From positions 1 through 12,228 of the forward strand of contig JBPCPI010000177.1 in assembly GCA_050999295.1 (NCBI GenBank): 12,228 nt of DNA. Reading direction: 5' to 3'. The stretch is from JACCQS01 sp050999295 (GTDB taxonomy: Bacteria; Actinomycetota; Actinomycetes; Mycobacteriales; Geodermatophilaceae). Position 1 is the stretch's first letter. Each line of letters starts with the position of its first letter. Positions 6,091 to 12,202 of the stretch are shown here, one piece after another. The notes under the pieces were generated by a model. The model was not told the DNA's origin, did not search any database, and saw only the letters and a program-made list of their open reading frames with translations. The translations under genes were made by a program, and so were the position numbers.

Positions 6091-7095
6091 ATGGGCGCTG
6101 ACACCGCCGAGTTGGACGTACTCGGCATCGGGAACGCCATTGTGGACGTGCTCTCGTACGCCGACGACGACGTCATCCTCAGCCACGGCTTGCCCAAGGG
6201 CAGCATGACGCTGATCGACGCCGAGCGTGCCGATGCGTTGTACCGAGACCTCGGGCAGAGCGTGGAGATCTCCGGCGGCTCGGGAGCCAACACGATCGTC
6301 GGAGCGGCGTCGTTCGGCGGGGACGTGGCGTTCGTCGGGAAGGTCCGGAATGACAGGCTGGGTGAGGCGTTCACCTCCGACATCCGCGCCGCCGGCGCGC
6401 TGTTCGAGACCTCGCCGTTGACCGATGGGCCTGCTACCGCACGCTGCCTGATCATGGTCTCCCCCGATGGCCAGCGCACGATGAGCACCTACCTGGGCGC
6501 AGCCGTCGAGCTCGGCCCGGAGGACATCGACACCGATCTGGTCGGTCGCGCCAAGGTGACCTATCTGGAGGGGTACCTATGGGACCCGCCCCGGGCCAAG
6601 GAGGCGTTCCGTACAGCGATGGCTGCCGCGCACGCCCGGGCCCGCAGGGTCGCGCTCACCCTCTCCGACACCTTCTGCGTCGTTCGGCATCGGGAGGAGT
6701 TCCGGGCCCTGGTCGAGAACGACGTGGACATCCTGTTCACCAACGAGGACGAGTTGCGTGAACTGTACGAGGTCGCGACTCTGGACGAGGCGCTGGCGCT
6801 GGTGCGCGGCCGCTGCGAGGTGGTGGCGGTGACCCGGTCGGAGAAGGGCTCGCTCGTCTCGGCCAACGGCACCTTCCACGAAGTCGCGGCCGAACCGGTC
6901 GTGCAGATCGTGGACACCACCGGCGCGGGCGATTCCTACGCGGCCGGCTTCCTGTACGGGCTCACCCACGGTCTCGACCTGCCACTGTGCGGTCGCCTCG
7001 GCTCGATCGCCGCGGCCGAGATCATCTCCCATTTCGGCGCCCGCCCGCAGGTCAATCTCCGGGAGCTGGCCGCTCCGGCCCTGGCATCTCCCTAG
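6091..7095 (+). CDS. PfkB-family sugar/nucleoside kinase, adenosine-kinase-like
   Basis: This 334-aa cytoplasmic ATP-dependent kinase is predicted to phosphorylate a sugar or nucleoside hydroxyl. Family marks: GNAIVDV near the N-terminus (14-20), the first PfkB signature region with GGSGANT (62-68) followed by GGDVAFVGKV, and the second signature DTTGAGDSYAAGF (275-287) with catalytic base D281 and anion hole GAGD. NEDEL (about 226-230) is also typical. The overall layout resembles bacterial adenosine-kinase-like proteins more than ribokinase or fructokinase, but substrate cannot be fixed from sequence. ATG at 6091 has AGGGGA 7 nt upstream. The CDF transporter follows after 24 nt, so the two are probably cotranscribed, although a functional link between a nucleoside kinase and metal export is not obvious. 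Confidence 0.92.
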   Translation: MGADTAELDVLGIGNAIVDVLSYADDDVILSHGLPKGSMTLIDAERADALYRDLGQSVEISGGSGANTIVGAASFGGDVAFVGKVRNDRLGEAFTSDIRAAGALFETSPLTDGPATARCLIMVSPDGQRTMSTYLGAAVELGPEDIDTDLVGRAKVTYLEGYLWDPPRAKEAFRTAMAAAHARARRVALTLSDTFCVVRHREEFRALVENDVDILFTNEDELRELYEVATLDEALALVRGRCEVVAVTRSEKGSLVSANGTFHEVAAEPVVQIVDTTGAGDSYAAGFLYGLTHGLDLPLCGRLGSIAAAEIISHFGARPQVNLRELAAPALASP

Positions 7096-7119
7096 CCGAC
7101 GATCCAGCAGCTATCCCGC

Positions 7120-8211
7120 ATGAGTGCCAGCGAGCATGAGCTCAGCCACGGCGAGCAACAGCATGGGCACCGCGCCGACGAGCACGGGCACAGCGCCGAC
7201 GAGGACGGGCACGGCGCCGACCATGCGCACGAGCATCCGAGCGGCGTACGTGGATGGCTGTCTTCGTTCTTCCGCCCGCACAGCCATGACGCTGCCGACT
7301 CGGTCGACTCGGCGCTGGAATCCAGCGCAGCAGGGATCCGGGCGGTCAAGATCAGCCTGGTCGCCCTTGGCCTCACGGCGCTGGCTCAGCTGATCGTCGT
7401 CCTCGTGAGCGGCTCGGCAGCGTTGTTGGCCGACACCATCCACAACTTCTCGGACGCCCTCACGGCGGTGCCGCTGTGGATCGCGTTCGTCATGGGCCGG
7501 CGAGCAGCGACCCGGCGCTACACGTACGGGTACGGCCGCGCCGAGGATCTGGCGGGGGTGTTCATCGTCGCGATGATCGCGCTCTCGGCTGTGCTGGCCG
7601 GGTACGAGTCCATTCGCCGCCTGATCGATCCGCAACCGATCACCAACGTCGGCATCGTCCTGATCGCCGGCGTGATCGGTTTCGCCGGCAACGAACTGGT
7701 CGCGGTCTACCGCATCCGGGTCGGGCGCCGGATCGGCTCGGCGGCGTTGGTTGCCGATGGGCTGCATGCACGTACGGACGGCTTCACGTCCCTGGCGGTC
7801 GTGGCCGCCGCGCTCGGCGTGCTGGCCGGCTATCCGCTTGCTGACCCGATCGTGGGACTACTGATCACGGTGGCGATCCTGTTCGTGCTCCGGGGGGCGG
7901 CCCGCGACGTCTACCGCCGGCTGATGGACGCGGTTGATCCCGACCTCGTCGACCAGACCGACCGCGTCGCGCGGGGTGTGGCCGGTGTCCAGGACCTCGC
8001 CGAGCTGCGGCTGCGCTGGATCGGGCACGCCCTGCGCGCCGAGATCAACATCGTCGTCGACGCCGCGCTGGATCTGCACTCAGCCCATCAGCTGGCCCAT
8101 GATGTCGAACACGAGCTGCTGCACAACATTCCCCGGCTGTCCGCCGCGATCGTGCATGCCGAGCCGGGTGCCGGCCCAGCTGTTCACGAGGAACTCAAGC
8201 ACCACCGATAG
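7120..8211 (+). CDS. Cation diffusion facilitator (Zn/Co-type) exporter with His-rich N-terminus
   Basis: This 363-aa proton-coupled divalent metal exporter has six helices (about 75-97, 101-126, 143-165, 174-197, 209-237, 241-265). The transport site is H108xxxD112 in helix 2 and H216xxxD220 in helix 5. The HD-HD set is typical of zinc-transporting CDF proteins; cobalt or cadmium may also be carried. The cytoplasmic C-terminal domain (about 266-363) has the usual alpha-beta CDF fold and further His residues. The N-terminal 60 residues are hydrophilic with 12 His, including three seven-residue repeats of the form xxGHxAD (14-34), a likely metal buffer or sensor. Usual length for the family is about 300, and the excess is this leader. 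No clear ribosome site precedes the ATG; the gene follows the kinase stop by 24 nt. A hairpin at 8201-8222 covers the stop codon. Confidence 0.95.
   Translation: MSASEHELSHGEQQHGHRADEHGHSADEDGHGADHAHEHPSGVRGWLSSFFRPHSHDAADSVDSALESSAAGIRAVKISLVALGLTALAQLIVVLVSGSAALLADTIHNFSDALTAVPLWIAFVMGRRAATRRYTYGYGRAEDLAGVFIVAMIALSAVLAGYESIRRLIDPQPITNVGIVLIAGVIGFAGNELVAVYRIRVGRRIGSAALVADGLHARTDGFTSLAVVAAALGVLAGYPLADPIVGLLITVAILFVLRGAARDVYRRLMDAVDPDLVDQTDRVARGVAGVQDLAELRLRWIGHALRAEINIVVDAALDLHSAHQLAHDVEHELLHNIPRLSAAIVHAEPGAGPAVHEELKHHR
7159..7221. repeat. Three 21-bp tandem repeats in the transporter's His-rich leader
   Basis: Units at 7159-7179, 7180-7200 and 7201-7221 share a core close to GGGCACnGCGCCGAC. 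They encode QHGHRAD, EHGHSAD and EDGHGAD. The third unit has lost one His. In-frame repeat gain or loss would change the number of metal-binding His without breaking the gene. Confidence 0.85.
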
Positions 8212-8222
8212 GGGCCGGTGGT
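8201..8222 (+). terminator. Hairpin over the transporter stop codon, possible terminator
   Basis: ACCACCG (8201-8207) and CGGTGGT (8216-8222) pair perfectly around an 8-nt loop that contains the TAG stop. A short T-containing stretch (GGTTTCT) begins a few bases later, but there is no proper U-tract. It would end the kinase-transporter transcript. Confidence 0.4.
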
Positions 8223-8245
8223 CCGCGGTTTCTCCCCCGCATGAC

Positions 8246-8301
8246 ACCCGTTCTGAATGCATTGCGGGTGAAGCGAGAGGTGGAAGGCGCTCAGAACGGG
8301 T
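8246..8301. repeat. Perfect 11-bp inverted repeat upstream of the AraC-type gene
   Basis: ACCCGTTCTGA (8246-8256) and TCAGAACGGGT (8291-8301) are exact reverse complements with a 34-bp spacer. The arms start 45 bp apart. They lie about 60-115 bp before the AraC gene's start. They could be a two-site operator for that regulator or a long-loop hairpin in a transcript. There is no T-run, so a terminator is less likely. Confidence 0.6.
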
Positions 8302-8350
8302 CGAATGACGAGTCGGAACTCATCGTTGGTCGGGCGAACTGCTCCGGGGC

Positions 8351-8356
8351 TAGCCT
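8351..8356 (+). promoter_or_regulatory. Candidate -10 of the AraC-type gene
   Basis: TAGCCT fits TAnnnT and lies 5 nt before a GTG (8362) and 8 nt before the ATG (8365). No Shine-Dalgarno is present, so a leaderless or nearly leaderless mRNA is expected. A weak TTGGTC at 8326-8331 is too far (19 bp) for a good -35. Confidence 0.4.
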
Positions 8357-8364
8357 CGCTGGTG

Positions 8365-8814
8365 ATGCTGAACGTCCCCGAAGAGTTGCTCGTACACCTG
8401 CGGCGTGCCCGCGATCTGGCCGACCGGCACTACGCCGAGCCGCTCGACCTCGAGGCGCTGGCCGCCGCTGCAGCAGTGTCGAAGTATCACTTCCTGCGCT
8501 GCTTCGCCATGACGTACGGCAAGACACCCGCGCTGTACCTGGCCGAGCGACGGATCGAGCGCGCCCAGGATCTGTTGCGCGCCACGAACCTCACCGTCAC
8601 CGAGGTCTGTCACCTGGTGGGGTACACCAGCCTCGGATCGTTCAGCGCCAAGTTCACCCAGGTCGTCGGCGTGGCACCGTCGGACTACCAGGCGAAGTAC
8701 GCCGAGCGGGGCGCCCCACGGATCCCGGGGTGCTACGTGTTCATGCACGGCCTCAGCGACCGGGTTGCGAGTTCCGCAATTTCCGAGAAGCCATCCGACC
8801 CCGGCGCGGCCTAG
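8365..8814 (+). CDS. AraC/XylS-family regulator, DNA-binding domain only
   Basis: This 149-aa protein is little more than the AraC DNA-binding unit. Helix-turn-helix 1 is at about 28-48 (DLEALAAAAAVSKYHFLRCF) and helix-turn-helix 2 at about 78-98. The family signature follows through VGYTSLGSFSAKFTQVVGVAP (85-105). There is no N-terminal ligand domain, unlike AraC itself; the short C-terminal tail (about 114-149) carries no recognisable domain. ATG at 8365 is used; GTG at 8362 or the ATG at 8305 in the same frame are possible, the last giving a leader unlike the family. Its stop is 10 nt before the VOC protein gene, and AraC-VOC neighbours of this kind recur in actinomycetes as I recall. It probably controls the VOC gene and itself, perhaps through the inverted repeat at 8246-8301. 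The inducer is unknown. Confidence 0.9.
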   Translation: MLNVPEELLVHLRRARDLADRHYAEPLDLEALAAAAAVSKYHFLRCFAMTYGKTPALYLAERRIERAQDLLRATNLTVTEVCHLVGYTSLGSFSAKFTQVVGVAPSDYQAKYAERGAPRIPGCYVFMHGLSDRVASSAISEKPSDPGAA

Positions 8815-8817
8815 GTT
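8812..8817 (+). promoter_or_regulatory. Candidate -10 giving a leaderless VOC transcript
   Basis: TAGGTT overlaps the AraC stop codon (TAG at 8812-8814) and ends exactly 7 nt before the VOC ATG at 8825. The gap TCTTCCC contains no ribosome-binding purines. This is the usual spacing for an mRNA beginning at its start codon. No strong -35 seen. Confidence 0.45.
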
Positions 8818-8824
8818 TCTTCCC

Positions 8825-9256
8825 ATGATCACTAACGTTTCCCTCGTCTCCGTCTACGTCACCGACCAGGACGAGGCCAAGAGGTTCTACATCGACAAAC
8901 TCGGTTTCGTCGAGCGCACCGACGTCACATTGGGCGACGGATTCCGGTGGGTGACCGTCGGGCACCCGGACCAACCCGAACTCGACGTCACCCTCATGGT
9001 GCCCGGCCCGCCGCTGGACGAGGACATGGCCGCCGCCGTACGCCGGGCACTGGCGAACGGGTCGATGGGCGGCATCGGCCTGCAAACCGACGACGCCAAG
9101 TTGACCTACGAGGAGCTGTCGGCCAACGGTGTCGAGTTCGTCCAGCCGCCGTCGGAGCGTCCGTACGGCGTCGAGGCGATCCTGCGGGACAACTCGGGGA
9201 ACTGGCTGGTGCTGGTCGAGCCACGGGAGTACACCGGCGAGGACTTCCCGCACTGA
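8825..9256 (+). CDS. VOC-superfamily (glyoxalase/bleomycin-resistance fold) protein
   Basis: This 143-aa protein has the two beta-alpha-beta-beta-beta modules of the VOC fold. Visible marks are NVSLVSVYVTDQDEAKRFYIDKLGF at the N-terminus (shared start of many VOC proteins; read in two parts, 4-14 and 15-28), GGIGLQTDD at the start of module 2, and the C-terminal RDNSGNWLVLVEP. Metal-binding VOC enzymes use His/Glu at the first strand of each module. Here those places read SLV and GLQ, without His, so at least half the metal site is missing and a metal-dependent glyoxalase I role is unlikely. A ligand-binding or resistance role is possible. The start follows a -10-like TAGGTT by 7 nt. Probably co-regulated with the AraC gene just upstream. 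Confidence 0.9.
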   Translation: MITNVSLVSVYVTDQDEAKRFYIDKLGFVERTDVTLGDGFRWVTVGHPDQPELDVTLMVPGPPLDEDMAAAVRRALANGSMGGIGLQTDDAKLTYEELSANGVEFVQPPSERPYGVEAILRDNSGNWLVLVEPREYTGEDFPH

Positions 9257-9259
9257 CCA

Positions 9260-9293
9260 TCCCCGCCCACCCGGGTGTGCGAATGGGCAGGGA
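9260..9293. terminator. Candidate bidirectional terminator between convergent genes
   Basis: TCCCCGCCCA (9260-9269) and TGGGCAGGGA (9284-9293) can form a 10-bp stem with one mismatch and a 14-nt loop. It fills most of the 48-nt gap between the VOC stop and the stop of the opposing membrane protein gene. There is no U-tract on either strand, as is common for actinobacterial terminators. Confidence 0.45.
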
Positions 9294-9304
9294 CGCCAAG
9301 TGAC

Positions 9305-9868
9305 TCAGCTGGTGCGCTGCAGGGCCTTCTTCATCTTGCCGGCCTTCTGCTCTTTCGGGCGCTGCTGTTCGCCCTGCTGGGCACCGAGCACGACGATCAG
9401 TGCGGTCAACGCCGGATTGACCCACTGCAGCACGTTGAGCTGGCGCTGGGCAGCCGCCACATCGCCCGGAGTGTCTGCACTCGGGTTCGTGGCACCGGCG
9501 CTGGTTGCGTCGTCGGCTGCCGCGATCCTGCTACCGAGTATCCCGCTGTAGGCGGTGGTCGCCATCGCCACTCCGGTGATCGCGGTCTTGACGATGGTGT
9601 TGGACGTGACGCCGGCCTGGTCGCGGACCCGGCCACGGTTGGCCAAGATCAGGCCCAGTCCGCCGAGGGCGTGCGCGCCGATCGCGGCTGCATTGACCGG
9701 TGACCAGCGGGCCCAGCCGTTGGATGCGATCTTCGCGCGTTCGGCCGGATCCTCGATGTCGCTCGCGGCGCCGTTGATCCCGATCGCGCCGGCCAGGGAG
9801 CCCCCGAACCACGCGGCGGCGCCTAGATCGTGCATGGACCGGACGAGGGTGTTGCGGGATTGACTCAT
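9305..9868 (-). CDS. Conserved four-helix membrane protein, function unknown
   Basis: This 187-aa protein has four predicted helices (about 16-35, 57-77, 91-112, 146-163). Features that look conserved in actinomycete relatives I recall are HDLGAAAWFGGSLAGA (13-28), NGWARWSPVNAAAIGAH (50-66), the loop NPSADTPGDVAAAQRQL (128-144) and GAQQGEQQRP (162-171). The C-terminus is short, basic and cytoplasmic by the positive-inside rule. No known domain of defined function is recognised. ATG at 9868 has only a weak ribosome site (GCGAG). A strong sigma-B/sigma-F-like promoter at 9918-9942 would give a leader of about 43 nt. It converges on the VOC gene. Shared promoter type with the hemerythrin gene suggests stress or stationary-phase expression. 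Confidence 0.85.
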   Translation of the reverse strand: MSQSRNTLVRSMHDLGAAAWFGGSLAGAIGINGAASDIEDPAERAKIASNGWARWSPVNAAAIGAHALGGLGLILANRGRVRDQAGVTSNTIVKTAITGVAMATTAYSGILGSRIAAADDATSAGATNPSADTPGDVAAAQRQLNVLQWVNPALTALIVVLGAQQGEQQRPKEQKAGKMKKALQRTS

Positions 9869-9917
9869 TGCGACTCGCTTTCATGGAGGGTCTCGGGGGA
9901 AGGCTTGAAACCCGACC

Positions 9918-9942
9918 GTACCCGCATGCTTACGCCGTAAAC
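9918..9942 (-). promoter_or_regulatory. Sigma-B/sigma-F-type promoter candidate for membrane protein gene
   Basis: On the minus strand, GTTT (9942-9939), 15 bp, then GGGTAC (9923-9918): an excellent match to the general-stress sigma consensus. The predicted start is near 9911. The spacer and -35 contain alternating TTACG/CGTAA half-sites (9930-9934, 9936-9940, with another TTACG at 9943-9947), which could be an added operator. Confidence 0.6.
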
Positions 9943-10250
9943 TTACGCAGTTAGGCCGGCGGCTACGGCGTCTGCGGTAGTGCATCCGAGTCCTCGACCG
10001 GCGCCGAGGGGCTGCCGCGCTCGACTCGTGGCAACAGTGGTCATCGGGCCGCACGCCCCTGGCGCGGTGGTGGCAGCATCGCCGACGAGCAGAGGTAAGG
10101 CATCCGGCCTTATGCAGGTCACCCCGTTTCGAGATGCGGAGCTGATCGGTTGGGCTGAAGTCTTTGGCCCCCGCGTACCGTCTGCGACGGTTTGGTCACA
10201 GAGCGGTAACAAGAGATTGCCCGCTACGGATCCCGGCGTCAAGTGGATCG
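9943..10250. other. Gene-free stretch with small hairpins
   Basis: No convincing gene lies here. A 103-codon minus-strand frame (9943-10254) is open, but it uses several A/T-ending codons, including TTA, and has no family resemblance. Two small perfect hairpins are visible: TAAGGC/GCCTTA around 5 nt (10096-10112) and ACCGTC/GACGGT around 3 nt (10177-10191), the latter followed by TT. CGTCA/TGACG around TTTTTCC (10249-10265) overlaps the end of the coiled-coil gene. A small RNA cannot be excluded from sequence alone. Confidence 0.55.
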
Positions 10251-11189
10251 TCATTTTTCCTGACGCTCGAGCGCCTGTTGGGCCTTGCGCTGCCGGTTCT
10301 CGGCTCGCCGTACATCGATCCGGATCTCGTCGAGGCGCCGGCGGGCATCGGTGAGCTGCTCGTGCAGCAGCCGTACCCGGGTCTGTTGCTCATCCTCGGC
10401 CTTGATGGTCTTGGCGAGTCCGGCGTCTGCATCCTTGACCGCCCGCCGAGCTTGGGCCAGTGCCTCGCGCCGGCGCTGCTCGGCGGCCCGTGCCTCGGCT
10501 TTTGCCTCGCTCCGCGCCGCAGTCTCCGCGGCCCGCCGGTCGGCGCTGGTCTTGGTGGCGCGTGCCGGCTTTGCCTTGGACGCCGTTGCCGTACCTCTCG
10601 CGGGTCCGCCCGCTGTGCCCCGCGTGCCCGCCTTCGGCTTCGGCTGGGTGGCGGGGTCGCCGCGGGCTCGACGTGGCGCCGTCGGCCGTACGACGCTGAG
10701 CTCGGGTGGAGAGGCGAACCCGAACCCATCCCACCGGGCCGAGCGAAGCAGCGTGCCGGTCCGCAACTGCTCGACGACGCCCTCGTCGGCCACCGCCGCG
10801 TTCAGCGTCGAGACGACCTCGTCGCGCAACGCGGGCGGCGGCGAGGGTTGCCCGGTGAGTTGGAAGGCCTGGTTTGCCAACTCCTCGACCAGGCCACGAC
10901 GCACGGTCGACAGCTCCCGCATCCGCGGCCCGTCGAGGGCGTCTTGGGCCGCGAGCAGCTCGCCGCCGAGATCGCTCAGGCGCTGCGCTGCCTCCGAATC
11001 GGAGCGGACGAGGCGGTTCAGGACGTACGCCGACCGCGTTGGCTTACGCAGTGCTGCGATGTCTTTCGCGGCTGCCTGGTCGGTCTTACGCGCAGTCGCG
11101 GCGAGCGCTGTCCGGCGTGCCATGAAGTCGTCGGGGTCGATCGAATACAACTCCTCGATCGCCTCCTGTACGACGTCGTCCGTCCTCAT
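10251..11189 (-). CDS. Actinobacterial Ala/Arg-rich coiled-coil protein, function unknown
   Basis: This 312-aa soluble protein has three parts. The N-terminal domain (about 1-150) is helical, with LYSIDPDDFMARRTALA and ALRKPTRSAYVLNRLVR, segments I associate with a family of uncharacterised actinobacterial proteins. The middle (about 165-215) is a disordered, basic, Pro/Lys/Ala/Thr-rich linker that resembles the tails of DNA-associated actinobacterial proteins. The C-terminal part (about 216-312) is a charged Ala/Arg/Glu coiled coil. There is no signal peptide and no membrane helix. ATG at 11189 has GAGGA 7 nt upstream. It stands alone, divergent from the alpha/beta hydrolase with 233 nt between starts. 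A structural or nucleoid-related role is only a guess from composition. Confidence 0.83.
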   Translation of the reverse strand: MRTDDVVQEAIEELYSIDPDDFMARRTALAATARKTDQAAAKDIAALRKPTRSAYVLNRLVRSDSEAAQRLSDLGGELLAAQDALDGPRMRELSTVRRGLVEELANQAFQLTGQPSPPPALRDEVVSTLNAAVADEGVVEQLRTGTLLRSARWDGFGFASPPELSVVRPTAPRRARGDPATQPKPKAGTRGTAGGPARGTATASKAKPARATKTSADRRAAETAARSEAKAEARAAEQRRREALAQARRAVKDADAGLAKTIKAEDEQQTRVRLLHEQLTDARRRLDEIRIDVRRAENRQRKAQQALERQEK

Positions 11190-11324
11190 GGCTACATCCT
11201 CGGGGTCAGCGCAAGTTGGCGGGACTGGGCGCCTGAAGAGCGCTTGCCTACGACGAGAACTGGCTTTTCGGGCTCAGCAACGACCTGACAGCCCGATTAG
11301 TCACTTCTCGTCCCTAATGGGGTG

Positions 11325-11359
11325 CGTGCCGGGCCCGAATGGCCCCGGCCCGGGACACG
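11325..11359. repeat. GC-rich inverted repeat in the divergent intergenic region
   Basis: CCGGGCC (11329-11335) pairs with GGCCCGG (11347-11353). The outer CGTG (11325-11328) and CACG (11356-11359) extend the stem past a 2-nt bulge. It lies midway between two divergent starts, so it is more likely a protein site or DNA structure than a terminator. No T-run follows. Confidence 0.5.
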
Positions 11360-11409
11360 ACCGAACGCGACCTGAACTGACCGACAGGCAGTCCCGGTGA
11401 AATCGCGTC

Positions 11410-11415
11410 TACCTT
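11410..11415 (+). promoter_or_regulatory. Candidate -10 giving a leaderless hydrolase transcript
   Basis: TACCTT fits TAnnnT and ends exactly 7 nt before the GTG at 11423, with no Shine-Dalgarno in between (GGTCCCG). The expected transcript start coincides with the start codon. No clear -35. Confidence 0.42.
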
Positions 11416-11422
11416 GGTCCCG

Positions 11423-12202
11423 GTGAGTGACGGTAGGTACAAGTACGTGGATCGGGCCGGGGTCCGGCTGGCGTACCGCGAGCTCGGCGACCCAGCCGGG
11501 GACCCGCTCGTACTGGTGCACGGACTGTTCTCCGCCGGGTGGAGTTGGGACGCCCTTGGGCCGCGGCTGGCCGCAGCCGGTCGGCGGGTCATCGTGCCCG
11601 AGCTGCGCGGCCACGGGCACAGCGACCGAACCGGCCCGTACACCTTCGAAGTCTTCGCGGCCGACCTGATCTTCCTGCTGGACAGTCTCGACATCGGCAG
11701 TCTCGACCTGATCGGGCACTCACTCGGTGGGCACGCGGCCTCGATCCTCGCGCAGCGGCAGCCGGCTCGGGTGCGCCGATTGGTGATCGAGGACGCCCCG
11801 CCTCCGCCGTACCCCGGCGATCGTTACCGAGGACGGGGCCTGCGTTCGCTGCCGCCTCGGTCGCGGGTGCTGCTGGTCGCGTTCCTGGTTGGGCGCTACC
11901 GCTGGATCCGGCGCCACCTCGACCTGGACATGGCCAAGACAGTGCTCCGGGAGTTCCGGCGGCCGGACGAGTTGTGGTGGTCGCAGCTGAGCTCGATCAC
12001 CGCGCCGACGCTGCTGATCCACGGTGGTCCGGACAGTCATGTGCCCGGGTACCGGCTGGAGGAGATGGCCCGGCTGATCCCAGACTGCCGGCTGGTCACG
12101 CTGCCGGTCGGTCATCGAGTCCACCTGTCCGCACCGGATCCATTCGCCGAACTCGTCCTCACATTCCTGGCGAGCGACCCGGTGCCAGGCGTGATCCGCT
12201 AG
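11423..12202 (+). CDS. Alpha/beta-fold hydrolase (serine esterase/epoxide-hydrolase-like)
   Basis: This 259-aa cytoplasmic hydrolase shows the complete triad layout. HGLFSAGWSW (33-42) forms the oxyanion region, GHSLGG (98-103) carries nucleophile S100, HGGPDSHVP (200-208) supplies D204, and GHRVHL (230-235) supplies H231. RGHGHSD (62-68) is the usual loop after strand 4. A cap region rich in Arg (about 130-185) covers the active site. With Ser rather than Asp as nucleophile, esterase, C-C hydrolase or lactonase activity fits better than epoxide hydrolase; the substrate cannot be told. GTG at 11423 is preferred over TTG at 11414 because of the -10 spacing and because the family homology begins at about residue 8. 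No signal peptide. Divergent from the coiled-coil gene. Confidence 0.92.
   Translation: MSDGRYKYVDRAGVRLAYRELGDPAGDPLVLVHGLFSAGWSWDALGPRLAAAGRRVIVPELRGHGHSDRTGPYTFEVFAADLIFLLDSLDIGSLDLIGHSLGGHAASILAQRQPARVRRLVIEDAPPPPYPGDRYRGRGLRSLPPRSRVLLVAFLVGRYRWIRRHLDLDMAKTVLREFRRPDELWWSQLSSITAPTLLIHGGPDSHVPGYRLEEMARLIPDCRLVTLPVGHRVHLSAPDPFAELVLTFLASDPVPGVIR

Noticed and set aside
7096..7119. Promoter for the CDF transporter in the 24-nt gap
   Set aside because: CTATCC lacks a matching spacing or final T, and cotranscription with the kinase explains the layout better.
10177..10191. Perfect ACCGTC-TGC-GACGGT hairpin as a terminator or small-RNA end
   Set aside because: Only 6 bp with a 3-nt loop and two following T bases; no upstream gene on that strand ends here.
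9943..10254. A 103-codon minus-strand frame in the gap before the membrane protein
   Set aside because: Poor third-position G/C, TTA and other rare codons, no motif, no ribosome site; it also overlaps the stress-type promoter edge.
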